From NCBI GenBank assembly GCA_026874595.1, contig CM049317.1:18249882-18313881 (forward strand): a stretch of 64,000 nucleotides of DNA, written 5' to 3'. A model generated the notes under the pieces. The model had not been told where the DNA came from, searched no databases, and worked only from the letters and a program-made list of their open reading frames with translations. The stretch is from Sipunculus nudus (taxonomy: Eukaryota; Annelida; Sipuncula; Golfingiida; Sipunculidae). Shown here piece after piece: positions 1-10,842 of the stretch; position 1 is the stretch's first letter; the number at the start of each line of letters is the position of its first letter. The translations under genes and the position numbers were made by a program.

Positions 1-949
1 GTGTGCCAATTAAATCATTAATAAACCTGACTCATTATTATGAACATACCATTTTTAGATCATAGTTAGCGATGGTGTTTTTCGAGTGCGTGTATTTTTG
101 CATTTAATTTTTAAATAAAATTGTCGTTTCTGGAGATTTCCTGTGCATATTTTATTCCACTTGGACTCATGCGCGTTGATTTATGATTTATATATGGTGA
201 CATGTTGCAGTCATGCGCAGAGGCGTATTGCGACTTTATGACGATTTCCTTGGCACGCATACGCATTTAACAGTATATTTCCGCCATCAGATGGGATCCT
301 TATAAATGGACGAATTATCGAACACCAGGAATTTTTAATGTTGCCTCCGCCATGCATGAAGGTACGCGTTCATCCCCGTACGTGTGTTTGTGTGTGTGTG
401 TGTGTCTGTTCGCAACAAAAACACGCAATCATGACTGGATTCTCATGAAATTTTCAAGGCATTCGGGAATGAGCCAATAAAGAATAGAGTTGATTTTAGT
501 GTGGATCCGGCTCATGATGCGGTTAAGGGACATTCACAAATGTAGTCAAATGTACATGCACGAATGAATCTGGGAATATGGGCCGATTTGGTGAATACAA
601 ACACATGGCATAGGCGTGCTTTAATCAGAATGCAGACATTACTTCTTCTTCTACAACTACTATACTATCATTGTTACTGACGTAAGACGAGATTTGCTGA
701 TGATTCGTTATAACTTTACAATAATACAACTGACTTAATGATACTGGCGGCGAGGACAATATCAGAGGATTGGTGATTTTTCCTACAACACTAGCGAAAC
801 CTGTCGGCAATAAATGAAAAAGAGTATTCTGGTTCACGTGAAAGATCATATTAAAAGTCTTAAAATCGACAAAAAAACATAACATTTTTGTTTTTAGATT
901 TCGTTTTTATTACTTATAGGTCATTTTTTCTGACCTGTCAGCCGGACGT
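1..949. other. Non-coding flank, no gene seen
   Basis: AT-rich sequence with a short GT-rich microsatellite near 385-406. Short open frames on the minus strand around 625-885 have no recognisable motif and no splice context that I trust. I see no gene here. Confidence 0.5.
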
Positions 950-1024
950 GGGGCCTGGACAGTCGAGTGGTAAAACGCTAGGCCCTCTCCGCTGGCGACC
1001 CGGGTTCGATCCCCGGTGTGGCTA
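950..1024 (+). repeat. tRNA-like SINE head (degenerate)
   Basis: The stretch carries an A-box-like GTCGAGTGGTAAA and a perfect B-box-like GGGTTCGATCC, in tRNA spacing, ending with a CCGG T-stem. The anticodon arm does not fold cleanly, so a functional tRNA is unlikely. This is the usual look of a tRNA-derived SINE 5' end. The following 150 bases may be its body, but no poly-A tail or target duplication was identified. Confidence 0.5.
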
Positions 1025-1849
1025 TAAGAGTGGGTTTTAGTTAGAACACCATCATCGGAGCCTTGGCGAGTGCCTTGATTAGTTATGATAGCTGTTTTTA
1101 CAATCCATGGAAAATAAATGAGTTTGTATTTTATATAAACGATCACATGTATACCCGGAGTGAACCAACACATTTTTTAGTTACTGATTGAACGGCAAAT
1201 GGAGCTATGGCTGGACTGATGCCTTGGGATTATGACCTTCAGCAGCCGTCGTTTGTGTATGAGCACTGCTCATTTAGATCACCTGGACCATGTTTATTGA
1301 TCCTTAGTGCATGCAAGAGCGCGCCACGTGACCCAATTAGTAATTGTTGTCCTGGGACCATAAGCTCCGCCTTCTTCTCAGATTGACACTAACAGACTTG
1401 ACATTTAGGGTTCAAATCACTTTATTTTGAAATGAAAAACGGTTAAGATAAATAAAATAGGAAGAGAATAAAATCAATTCCAGCATGGAGAAGCTGCAAT
1501 ATATATATCGGTGCCTTAAAAGTTATTTATAATATAGTAGGACAAGATCCAGGATGATTTGTTCATATAAAACACACAGTGATTTCAGAAAATTTGTATC
1601 TGTAAACATGTTTCATATGTGGTGACCAAATTTTGATAAAGCTTTTTAACCTTACTGGCCGTCATATTGTCAGTCATTTGAATTTTATGTACTTTTTAAT
1701 GTGAAATGTAAAACACCAGCCTCCTGATAATAAAACAGTTAAATGATACATATGGTCCTTCTATGAACGAGTCATTCTGTTTACTGGAGAACTGGTATGG
1801 TAACTTTTCAGCTCGGCTGATTGAAAGTCAACTGAGCTATAGCGATCAC

Positions 1850-2935
1850 TCTTTGTCCAGTCGTCCGTTGACAGCGCACAAGTCATAACTGATCGACAGA
1901 GAAACTTCTGACTAAATATCCACTGAGGTCAATAAAAAACTTCTCTTGACACTTGAAATTAGGGCACTGCAACCTATATTCTCTGAGTTACGGACCTGTG
2001 ATTGCACCTCAGAATAATTTATCATTTGAAACAATGGCTCTTGTGTCTGAATGACTAATGCATTGATACCCTCAATGCATATTAATCATGGAGGGTTTCA
2101 TCAGTTCTTGAAGACTGGTGGCGCCACCTTTTCATTAATGTAAAGTCTCTTTTTGTCTCTTTTTGTTTCTTTTTTAGACTTCGAATGAAGCAGTCCGGTC
2201 GTTAACAGGGCACAAACTGTAACTGTTTGGCCTAGACTCTTCTAATGCAATATCCAAGGAGGTTCTGGGCAAATCTTCTTGGAAACCTAAAACTATAGGT
2301 CATGGTCATGGTGACTTGTCATGGTCATATATTTTACGAGCAGCTAGACAAAATATGAATTTAAGTACCCCAGACAGTCAAACAGGGCACAAAACTGAAC
2401 TGTTGGACCTAGGGCTTTGTAATATGACGTCTAGGGATGTCCTTGACAAGTCTCCTTTTAATCCTGAAATTGGGTCACGAGCGGGAAACCTAATTTTGAA
2501 CACCCAGAAAGTCAAACAGGGCACAAATCTTAACTGCTGGATCTGGAAATGTCTTTCTTGATGTAAAGGGAGGTCACTGTAAAGTCTCCTTGGACATTTG
2601 AAGTATAAGGACACTGTAACCTATATTCTGCAAGATATCTGCAAGATCTGTGAAAGACATGGTTTTGGTACCCTATAAGACAGGTTTTCCTGATTGGTTA
2701 CAGTAGGGCCTAGAAACTTCTAATTTGTTAAGGTTAAAAGAGGTTCCTGTAAAAATCACTGTGACCTAAATTCTGTAAAATCTGTAAGAGAACATGATTT
2801 TAGCATCCTACTAGTCAGACGGGCACAAATTGTAACAGCTGGACGAAAACTTCTATTAAGCATGTAGGGAGTTCCTGGTAAAATCTTCCTGGAAAGCCTA
2901 AATGAGATCACTGTAACCTATTTTCCTGTAAACAA
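1850..2935. repeat. Divergent tandem repeat, period roughly 120-190 bp
   Basis: About six degenerate copies share ordered landmarks: GTCAAACAGGGCACAAA, then an 'AACTTCTAAT' phrase, then a 'GTAAAATCTTCTTGGA' phrase, then 'CACTGTAACCTATATTCTG', then 'AAGACATGATTTTAG'. Copies begin near 1868, 2200, 2380, 2505, 2690 and 2815. Indels make the period irregular. No open frame persists across copies, so it reads as an old satellite-like array. Confidence 0.6.
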
Positions 2936-3040
2936 TATTATAAAATGTATGAATGAATTATACATTTTATTTAAAAAAAATATAGAAATTAAAAATTATA
3001 GAGAATACAAAATAGAAAAAAAAATAGATACAGCATGCAT

Positions 3041-3420
3041 GACAAATCATAATATGGATATATGAAAAATTTTCAAACAGAACAAAGGGGTTTTGCGTAA
3101 AATCTTGCAATAATTGTCTTGCATTTCTTAGGCATAATTGTCTTATGAGAAATCAAAAGACAGATATCTTACTCGTGTTGTTAAACACGCGCGTTGGACT
3201 ATCGGTCAATTTTCAAATCGAACGCCGGCGGTACGCAGGGCTCGGTGGCCAAGTGGTAAGGCGTCGGTCTCGTAAACCGAAGATCCCGGGTTTGACCCCC
3301 GGTCGGGCCTACTTTTAACAGTCCTCATGTCCTCATAACTTTCACTTTCTCATGATGACAGTCCTCATGTCCTCATAATTTTCACTTTCTCATGATGACA
3401 AAGGGTGAACCTGGTAGAAG
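3041..3420. repeat. tRNA-Thr module, copy 1
   Basis: First of four modules (others near 3885-4215, 9210-9545 and 10010-10290). Each has a conserved leader (AAAGGGGTTTGGCGTAAA, CAATAATTCTTACAG, a 'TTAAACACGCG' phrase, 'CTATCGGTCAAGTTTCGAAT'), then the tRNA, then CTACTTTTAA and a 'CAGTCCTCATGTCC' trailer. In this copy the trailer 'AGTCCTCATGTCCTCATAA ... CATGATGAC' is tandemly duplicated (3319-3402, period about 43 bp). Confidence 0.7.
3239..3310 (+). tRNA. tRNA-Thr(CGT), copy 1
   Basis: The 72-nt sequence folds as a cloverleaf. The acceptor stem is GGCTCGG/TCGGGCC with T-G wobbles; the anticodon stem TCGGT/ACCGA is perfect around loop CTCGTAA, giving anticodon CGT (Thr, codon ACG). The A box GTGGCCAAGTGG is intact. 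The T loop reads TTTGACC instead of TTCGACC, a change in the B box that may weaken transcription. A TTTT run follows 3 bases downstream, the usual Pol III stop. Confidence 0.8.
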
Positions 3421-3559
3421 TTACATAATCCAAACAAAACTCGTCAAAGTTGTAATTATATTAATAATTATATGAAAAATTATGAATTATAAAATTATAG
3501 AAATGGTTTACTTTATAAATAGAAGGAAAAATGCCCTTTTTAAAATTATATATAAATGG

Positions 3560-3567
3560 TTTATATA

Positions 3568-3621
<54 letters not shown>

Positions 3622-3838
3622 TATGAATATAAAAATTATAATAATAAATGAATATAATTTACACATATAAATATTTTATATGATATAACTATGGTAATGG
3701 TTTAGATATTAATATATACTCATATTTTAAAATATATTTATTTTTATTATAATAATAAATGAATAGGTTATACATAATATTATGATTATATATATATATA
3801 TATATATATATACATAAATATAATTATAAATAAATCTA

Positions 3839-3880
<42 letters not shown>
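3560..3880. repeat. AT microsatellite cluster
   Basis: Long (AT)n runs near 3571-3616, 3789-3812 and 3843-3876 in extremely AT-rich sequence. No gene is seen between the two flanking tRNA modules. Confidence 0.9.
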
Positions 3881-3883
<3 letters not shown>

Positions 3884-4100
3884 AACTGAGAGATTATGAA
3901 AATATCTTACAGTATCCAACAATAATAATGGATTGTTAAACTTTTTACCACAGAGCAAAGGGGTTTGGCGTAAAGTCATACAATAATTCTTACAGCCACT
4001 TGTATCCTGCAACATAATGCATGAAAGCAAGTGTCAGATAGCTGTTGTATCTGTCGTATAATTAAACCCGAGCATCAAATCGAACGCCAGCGCTACGCAG

Positions 4101-4172
4101 GGCTCGGTGGCCAAGTGGTAAGGCGTCGGTCTCGTAAACCGAAGATCCCGGGTTCGACCCCCGGTCGGGCCT
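4101..4172 (+). tRNA. tRNA-Thr(CGT), copy 2
   Basis: Canonical copy with intact acceptor, anticodon (loop CTCGTAA) and T arms, B box GGTTCGACC, discriminator T, and a downstream CTACTTTTAA Pol III terminator. It is identical over its 72 bases to the copy at 10771-10842. Confidence 0.9.
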
Positions 4173-4215
4173 ACTTTTAAAACAGTCCTCTTGTCAGCAC
4201 AACTTTCACTTTCTA

Positions 4216-5446
4216 GTGTTAACAGACTCGGAGGAAAGTATAACTCTCCGTAACAGTATCGAAATGATACTGGCAAAAACCCGTGCTACGCACGGTTTGG
4301 GGCGAACACGACGATCCTCACGGTGGTATCGGAAATCCATCGAAAATCCGGATCACACAAATCGCGTTACGCTATTAATATATAGATCCATATGTATGGT
4401 ATTGTGGGAAAAAAATCGTTCGGAATATGTTTCGGATCAACGTACAGTTGCACACGGTCGCCAAAACCCAGTGCCTAACATGTGGTCGGGGTCTTTGACA
4501 AATGGCCACCTACACATGTATAATACTATGTGACATGTACCAACCACGACGTGAATTTGGTTAACATTTTCTTTACATCTGTTACAAAGTAGGCCTACAG
4601 GACCTCAATCTCATGCAAGGCCCTGGAATTCGTGTGACCGGTGTGACTGTATAAGGCCATAAAATATAAATAAAAGGTTTGGTTCTCAGGCACAGCCCGC
4701 GTCAAGTCTACCCCCCCCCCCCCCCCCGCCCCACATGAAAAATTTTAATTTTGATTTTCATCTCTCAAGAAGATAAAATAATATAATTTTGATCAGATTT
4801 CCTTTGTTATGGAGTGATTTTGCCTGTTTAGCAAAACAATTCTGTTATTTTCATACTTTTTTCCTGATCATTTGACATTTTTATCGAAACATACAAAACA
4901 ATGGTAAAAATTCGCCCGCCCGCACAGGTTCCTGAAAATATGGCCTGAGAACCAAACCTTGTTTCTTTTTGGCCTAACCATCACGATTTCCTGTCACCCG
5001 GTAGATGTGCGCTCAAGCATATCAGGTCGTGTGAGGAGGTCGCAGGAAGGAGCCCTCTTTACGCACCCCCCGGTCGCAGGAAGGCCTGCAAACCAGTTCT
5101 TTCAAAGATCCTCTTTTTGAGAAGGGATCGCCGATGGGGATTATTTCGGGCCGGTGACCGCAAAGAAATCCCCAGATAGGGCCCCAGGAGTAAAACTCTG
5201 TCCCGCCATAACACACTCTATATATATGGCCATTGTGTTTCCGGACCTGAAGACACAAAAAAGAGGTGCCCGAGGGGGAGCAAATATTAAAATTATTAAC
5301 TGTGCCCGTAATACGCAAATATTGTAAAATAAAAGTGGGTGGAATCTCTTCGGACTAATCCAGAGCATATGTATGTCGAAATTCACGGCAATCCGTACGG
5401 TGGTATCAGGGGAGATACGTAAAATTACAAACATCGCCTTACGCTA
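4216..5446. other. Intergenic, no gene recognised
   Basis: Contains a poly-C tract near 4711-4727 and a GC-richer patch (5025-5260). The phrases 'CGGTGGTATC' and 'TTACGCTATTAAT' occur both near 4320-4380 and near 5398-5452, so parts of this interval appear duplicated. Open frames here look like chance. Confidence 0.5.
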
Positions 5447-6285
5447 TTAATTACGGAAGCGTATTGCTGCCACCTAGTAAAAGAAAAATAAATTATTTAT
5501 CTCGTACGTACGACATAGTATCTCGCACGTACGACATAGTATCTCGCACGTACGACATACTATCTCGTACGTACGACATATTATCTCGTACGTACGACAT
5601 ATTATCTCGTACGTACGACATACTATCTCGTACGTACGACATATTATCTCGTACGTACGACATATTATCTCGTACGTACGACATAAAATCTACATTGTCT
5701 ACCAGTCATTCACAGAACTCTCATTTTTAGATAGGTGATTAAATTCTGTTGCGTATAGTGTTATAATAGGGAACCTGTCATAATGATGATAAACGAAATA
5801 TTGCCTTTGCCAAATTGAAACTATTTTTTGGAGAAGAAAGGTTCGGACAAGAGTTACAGTTACCAAACACCCTGACTGTAAGTGTTTGAGAAAGGATATT
5901 TGTGGGGCAGGTTTCTAATATTCTAAATCGATTTGTCCAGGAACTAGATTTATGATATAACACACAGTGCTGTGGATCGTTTAAAATATTGACCAGAGGA
6001 AAGATCTTGGTCGGGTCAATTATGAAAAAGAAAACAAACATGAATGTATAAACACCGCGAGAAACTTGAAAACCCTTGATTTGTGAAGTTGGGCTGTACA
6101 ACCACCAAGTGGCGTGAGCGCTGTGTTTGTTTTTCGTCGTTGATTGCGCCCGAGGCAAGCTCTTTTCAACTTGTGTAACGGATTTAGCAATCGGTTTTAG
6201 AACGAAATATTGACAGATACGGTAAACTTTAAGGAGACTACACTGTATTTCATGTATACTTAATACCATGTATGTGAAATGTAAA
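5447..6285 (+). repeat. Left arm of large imperfect inverted repeat
   Basis: Read outward to inward: ATTAATTACGGAAGCG, 'ATTGCTGCCACCTAGTAAAAG', the 21-bp satellite, 'TTTTTAGATAGGTGATTAAA', 'GCCTTTGCCAAATTG', 'GTGCTGTGGATCG', then 'TAACGGATTTAGCAATCGG' and 'TAAGGAGACTACACTGTATT'. The same landmarks appear in reverse-complement order at 7360-9175. The inner part also resembles segments near 14700-14960 and 39190-39360 next to two of the protein genes. Confidence 0.8.
5500..5689. repeat. 21-bp palindromic satellite, 9 units
   Basis: Nine units of TCTCGTACGTACGACATA plus three bases, each holding the 12-bp perfect palindrome TCGTACGTACGA. Because 21 is a multiple of three, both strands stay open and show spurious heptapeptide repeats (SRTYDIL on plus, MSYVRDN on minus). 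These are not considered genes. Confidence 0.95.
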
Positions 6286-6356
6286 TAGTTCCGTTAGAAG
6301 CCACTTTTCGTGGATTTTAAACTCTCTACTACAATCGGCTCTTTCTCTCATATATA

Positions 6357-6647
6357 CAGTGAAAACTGGTCTAACGGACACCTCACTTAGGCGGACGACT
6401 GGCTATAACGGACAAGAGAATTTAGCCCCTTCTAAATTCCGTATATGTTGTGTATAAGCAGAACCTCCACAAGGCGGACACCTGGATCGCTACTGCGGAC
6501 AACGGACAGCAGATTGCAACTCAAACGAACATTCTAAGAGTAAATGAACCTGACAAATACGGACACGATAAGCCATCTCAGGCGGACACTGCATGATCAC
6601 TCGCCCCGGACAACATCAAAGGCCACAACTTTAGAAAGATTTCCCTG
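6357..6647. mobile_element. 291-bp MITE with TA target duplication, pogo/Tigger-like
   Basis: Begins TA|CAGTGAAA and ends TTTCCCTG|TA, so the ends are imperfect inverted repeats flanked by TA. The body repeats 'GGCGGACAC', 'AACGGACA' phrases typical of pogo/Tigger-type subterminal sequence. No transposase frame, so non-autonomous. It sits in the spacer between the two arms of the large inverted repeat. Confidence 0.6.
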
Positions 6648-7211
6648 TATATACATATATATATATATATATATATAACGATTATGCGTGTACATGTAAA
6701 GAATCTAATCCCGTTAGAAATATACAAGAACACAAATATGTAACGAATTTAATCGATTATAAAGGTAGCGATCAATCATTGGTTAAACAGATTAATTGGC
6801 ACACTACCAATACATATTGTATATAAATCAGACTATTGCTAAAAATAAGGCTATATACATATATGTGTGTTTTAATAAAAGTGAGTTTATTTCTAGAGGT
6901 ATTCATGTTTGATGTTACTATCAGATCAAGGACAGTTATTTCATCACATTTGAAACAGATGAACATTGGCACTTGTGCATAGTCCCGTTTCTAAATTCTA
7001 TTTCCATATTCAATTTGCTATATAAGCATAGGGGTCCCTCGCAAGTGACAATAACAAAGCTGTGTCCCTTGCACATGTGGGATATTTTATCTTGTCAAAC
7101 AAGAACAAGAACTGATAGACATTATACGTATTACTAATGACATTAATAGTATCCACCAGCTCAGCTATTCTAACACAGCGCTGGCAATATCTCCCGAGGC
7201 TTTCAGTCTTT

Positions 7212-7237
7212 TCACACACACACACACACACACACAA

Positions 7238-7312
<75 letters not shown>
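7212..7312. repeat. Compound microsatellite (CA)n-(TA)n-(GA)n
   Basis: Consecutive runs of CA, ATAC, TA and GA. It creates the false open frames with HTHTHT, YIYIY and ERERER peptides on the plus strand. Confidence 0.95.
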
Positions 7313-7315
<3 letters not shown>

Positions 7316-8705
7316 GGATTGTAGTGGAGATTAAAATCCGTGAAGAGTGAACCTATTTACCTTTCACATACCAGGTATATTAAGTATATATGAAATACAG
7401 TGTAGTCTCCTTAAATATTACGGTATCTTTCAATATTTCGTTCTAAAACCGTTTGCTAAATCCGTTACGCAAGTGGAAAAAGGCTTGCCACGAGTGCGAT
7501 GAATGATGAAAAACAAAAATCGATCACGGGACCTGTTGGACGTACAACCCAACTTCACAAATCAAGATTTTCTAGCTTCTCCGGGTGTTTCTTTTTTCAT
7601 GTTTGTTCTCTTTTTTTATAATTTTCGCGTGTGCTCAACTAAGATCTTGCCTCTAGTCAAGGGGTCTTGTAATGGTAAACAGACACACGAGGACTGTGTT
7701 AACTCACAGACAGAACCATGACAACGTATAAAACGAGTGAACAGGAGATATTAAGCTCGTGTGTCGGCATGGATTTGCTGGACAACTTTCGTTTTCACCC
7801 AAAATGAGTTAATAACGTGAAACAATACACATATTATTGCAAATGAATATGAACCTTAAGTGTCACTTACAGAGGTGTCTGTAATACAAAGATGCCAATA
7901 AGGAGAGGTTAATGATTCCTATGTTAAGTATGAAACGGAGTGCTTTATCCCATATGTTTAACTTCATGGTGTCTACAGTAGTAGGACAAGTTACACGTAC
8001 ATGTACCACATATAAGATTTTTTACTTATCCGCAAATCAAACCGATCTGAGGTGTAGGCTTTACCACCACTTCAGCCTGACATATGAACAAAATACTTGT
8101 ATTATAATTTTGTATTCTTCTTTCACAGATTAATCGCATTTCCATGAGTTATCGTCTTTAATATTTTTTTTTATTTAATTGAAATAAAAAATTAAATTAT
8201 ATGTACCGCATAAAATGGGTTGTGGACTGTTCCGCTACCCACATATTATATCAATAGTTGTATATACATTAAATATTTTTAACGATCCACTACACCGTGC
8301 GTTATATCATAAATCTAGTTTTTAGATCAATTATGAATATTAGAAAACTGCACAATACTCAAACACTAAAAATTAGGCTATTTGGTAGCTGTCCTCTTCT
8401 TTTCAATTTGGCAAAGGCAATATTTTTTTTTTAATAATACTATGTCAGGCTCATCATTTTAACATCATACGCTGCCAACAGTATTTAATCATCTATCTAA
8501 AAGTGAAAGTTCCGTATATGACCTGCAGACAACGACTTGATATATTTCGCTTCCTTGAAATATTTCAGAAACCCAGACACAGAAATATAATATAATCGAA
8601 TAGCATTTAAATATATAGTATATATAAATAAATAAAGAAATATATATACGTTCGTTTCAACGGTGTTCAAACTGTTTGCAAGGATGTGGAGAACATACAT
8701 TATTT

Positions 8706-8707
<2 letters not shown>

Positions 8708-8764
<57 letters not shown>
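8708..8764. repeat. (AT)n microsatellite
   Basis: More than 50 bases of uninterrupted AT dinucleotides inside the right arm of the inverted repeat. Confidence 0.95.
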
Positions 8765-8766
<2 letters not shown>

Positions 8767-8826
8767 CTTATACATATATCAGTTGGTCTGTTTTGTAGTC
8801 TGTGAAACAGATCCGTAAGATTTATT

Positions 8827-9120
8827 ATGTCATACGTACGAGATAGTATGTCGTACGTACGAGATAATATGTCGTACGTACGAGATAATATGTCGTACGT
8901 ACGAGATAATATGTCGTACGTACGAGATAATATGTCGTACGTACGAGATAATATGTCATACGAACGAGATAATATGTCGTACGTACGAGATAATATGTCA
9001 TACGAACGAGATAATATGTCGTACGTACGAGATAATATGTCGTACGTACGAGATAGTATGTCGTACGTACGGGATATTATGTCGTACGTACGGGATACCA
9101 TGTCGTACGTACGAGATAAA
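8827..9120. repeat. 21-bp palindromic satellite, 14 units
   Basis: Fourteen units of the same 21-mer as at 5500-5689, in opposite orientation. Two units carry TACGAACGA in place of TACGTACGA, breaking the palindrome. Both strands remain open for the length of the array, without other coding evidence. Confidence 0.95.
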
Positions 9121-9420
9121 TAATTTATTTTTCTTTTACTAGGTGGCAGCAATACGCTTCCGTAATTAATATATGGATTTAAATAAATTAATCGAGACAG
9201 CACGAAAAAATCTTACAGCCTCTGAAAATAATATGGATAATATGAAAACTTTTACCATATATATACCAAAGTGGTAAGACATAAAATCTTGCAATAATTC
9301 TTACAGGACATGGCCTCTCATATATAAAACAAATGACATAATTCTGAATTTTGGCTCGTATTGTTAACCACGCATGTTGACTATCGGTCAAGTCTCGAAT
9401 TGAACGCCAGTGATACGTAC

Positions 9421-9492
9421 GGCTCGGTGGCCAAGTGGTAAGGCGTCGGTCTCGTAAACCGAAGATCCCGGGTTCGACCCCCGGTGGGGCCT
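9421..9492 (+). tRNA. tRNA-Thr(CGT), copy 3
   Basis: Same cloverleaf and anticodon loop CTCGTAA. The 3' acceptor strand reads TGGGGCC, which places a G-G mismatch at the sixth acceptor pair. B box and TTTT terminator are intact. It is probably transcribable, though the acceptor mismatch may make it a weak or dead gene. Confidence 0.75.
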
Positions 9493-9545
9493 ACTTTTAA
9501 ACCAGTCTTCATGTCCGCGAAACTTTCACTATCTGGTGTAAAGAG

Positions 9546-10009
9546 AGGACAGACGTGGTGGTAAATGGCCCCTTTAATGCTTAATATATTTAGGTTTGAG
9601 CGGTCAGCTAATCAAATTGGGACGAGGTTTCTTGTACCCTAACAGCAGTCAAATATATTTATAGAGACAGATTACGGAAACAATTTTTTAGTATCAAATA
9701 AAAACTCCTCCAAATGATAAATTTATATAATAAATATTATTATAAATTTATTCATTTATTAACATAGTTTAAATCTAATTATGTATCAAATAATATATAA
9801 ATTTAATCTAGTTTTATAATTATATATCAATTGTTTAAGTGTAACCATATCTGTACATATATGTCTCTCGAGAGACCGTTCGCTCAGCTTTCATAATATT
9901 AGTTATACTATTATAATGATATATTAATAAATTGTATAAAACATTTAAAAATATATACGTAAAATAGAAAACAAAACAGAGACAAAATATAAAAATGTAC
10001 AACCTTCCA
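9546..10009. other. Intergenic, no gene seen
   Basis: AT-rich spacer between tRNA modules 3 and 4; no motif or repeat beyond AT-rich low complexity was recognised. Confidence 0.6.
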
Positions 10010-10186
10010 ACTAACATGGTCATATGAAGCTTTTACCACAGAGTAAAGTGGTTAGGCGTAAACTCATACAATAATTCTTATAGGAATGTGTGACTCATAT
10101 GACAAAATCGGAGTTGTAGGTCGTTTTGTTAAACACGGGAGTCTGGCTATCGGTCAAGTTTCGAATTGAACTTCCGTGGAACGCAG

Positions 10187-10258
10187 GGCTCGGTGGCCAA
10201 GTGGTAAGGCGTCGGTCTCGTAACCCGAAGAACCTGGGTTCGAACCCCGGGGCGGCCT
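10187..10258 (+). pseudogene. tRNA-Thr(CGT)-like, degenerate copy 4
   Basis: Homologous to the other copies, but the anticodon arm reads TCGGT CTCGTAA CCCGA with the closing pair lost, and the T-stem and acceptor have several changes (AACCTGGGTTCGAACCCCGGGGCGGCCT region). The A and B boxes survive, followed by CTACTTTTTTT. Confidence 0.65.
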
Positions 10259-10770
10259 ACTTTTTTTAAAACCACAACAACCATCTGACTCTTGGCAATA
10301 ATAAATGATCACTAGTTTATAAATGTGATGAGGTAGCAAAATATTTGCAGAAACCAATCAAGACCCAACAGAAGTAATTCAATAAAAACATTACATGATA
10401 TTTTTCATTCTTTTTTCTTGTTAATAATATTTATATGTATTTATGTAATATAAATATATATTTGCTGGGAAAAGCGCCTTCTTTTCCCTGTTTAAAAAAC
10501 TTCAATTGAACATAAAGATGACACAAGAACCCTATACAGCGCGTGCGGACGGTTATCAGTTAAAAAAAAAGTGCACTAAGGCAGAGTTGAAGCGTGTCGT
10601 GTACACAGCGGGTGGCAGTGGCGATCAATGAATCGCTCTGGCGTGGGCCGCGGCCGCGATGGGTCTATTGACATATTCTAATGTGGTCGCTTTATCGACA
10701 CGTGGGGAGCCGCGCTGCATGTATGAATACAATTATACTCTAGACCAGTATACCGAAACCGCTATCAACT

Positions 10771-10842
10771 GGCTCGGTGGCCAAGTGGTAAGGCGTCGGT
10801 CTCGTAAACCGAAGATCCCGGGTTCGACCCCCGGTCGGGCCT
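10771..10842 (+). tRNA. tRNA-Thr(CGT), block P copy 1
   Basis: Perfect cloverleaf with anticodon CGT, identical to 4101-4172, but in a different flanking context: preceded by 'CGAAACCGCTATCAACT' rather than the leader of the 3-10 kb modules. Followed by the CTACTTTTAA terminator. The corresponding copies in blocks P2 and P3 are decayed. Confidence 0.9.

Larger units (their letters stand above)
7360..9175 (-). repeat. Right arm of large imperfect inverted repeat
   Basis: Reverse complement of the left arm, with additional sequence of about 300 bp or more (roughly 8480-8800, including an (AT)n run) between the satellite and the homologous inner part. Matches include 'AATACAGTGTAGTCTCC' (7394), 'CTAAATCCGTTACGCAAG' (7455), 'CAATTTGGCAAAGGCAATAT' (8405) and 'CTTTTACTAGGTGGCAGCAA' (9133). 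Confidence 0.8.

Noticed and set aside
5022-5434. Two overlapping minus-strand frames near 100 codons
   Set aside because: They lie in different frames over the same DNA and neither shows a recognisable motif.
5464-5730. Open frames with SRTYDIL or MSYVRDN repeats on both strands (also 8700-9203)
   Set aside because: They are translations of a 21-bp satellite whose length is a multiple of three; both strands are open equally and there is no other coding sign.
7137-7334. Frame with HTHT, YIYI and ERER peptides
   Set aside because: Product of a compound CA/TA/GA microsatellite.
5447-9175. CRISPR array
   Set aside because: The short repeats are directly adjacent with no unique spacers, and the sequence is clearly eukaryotic.
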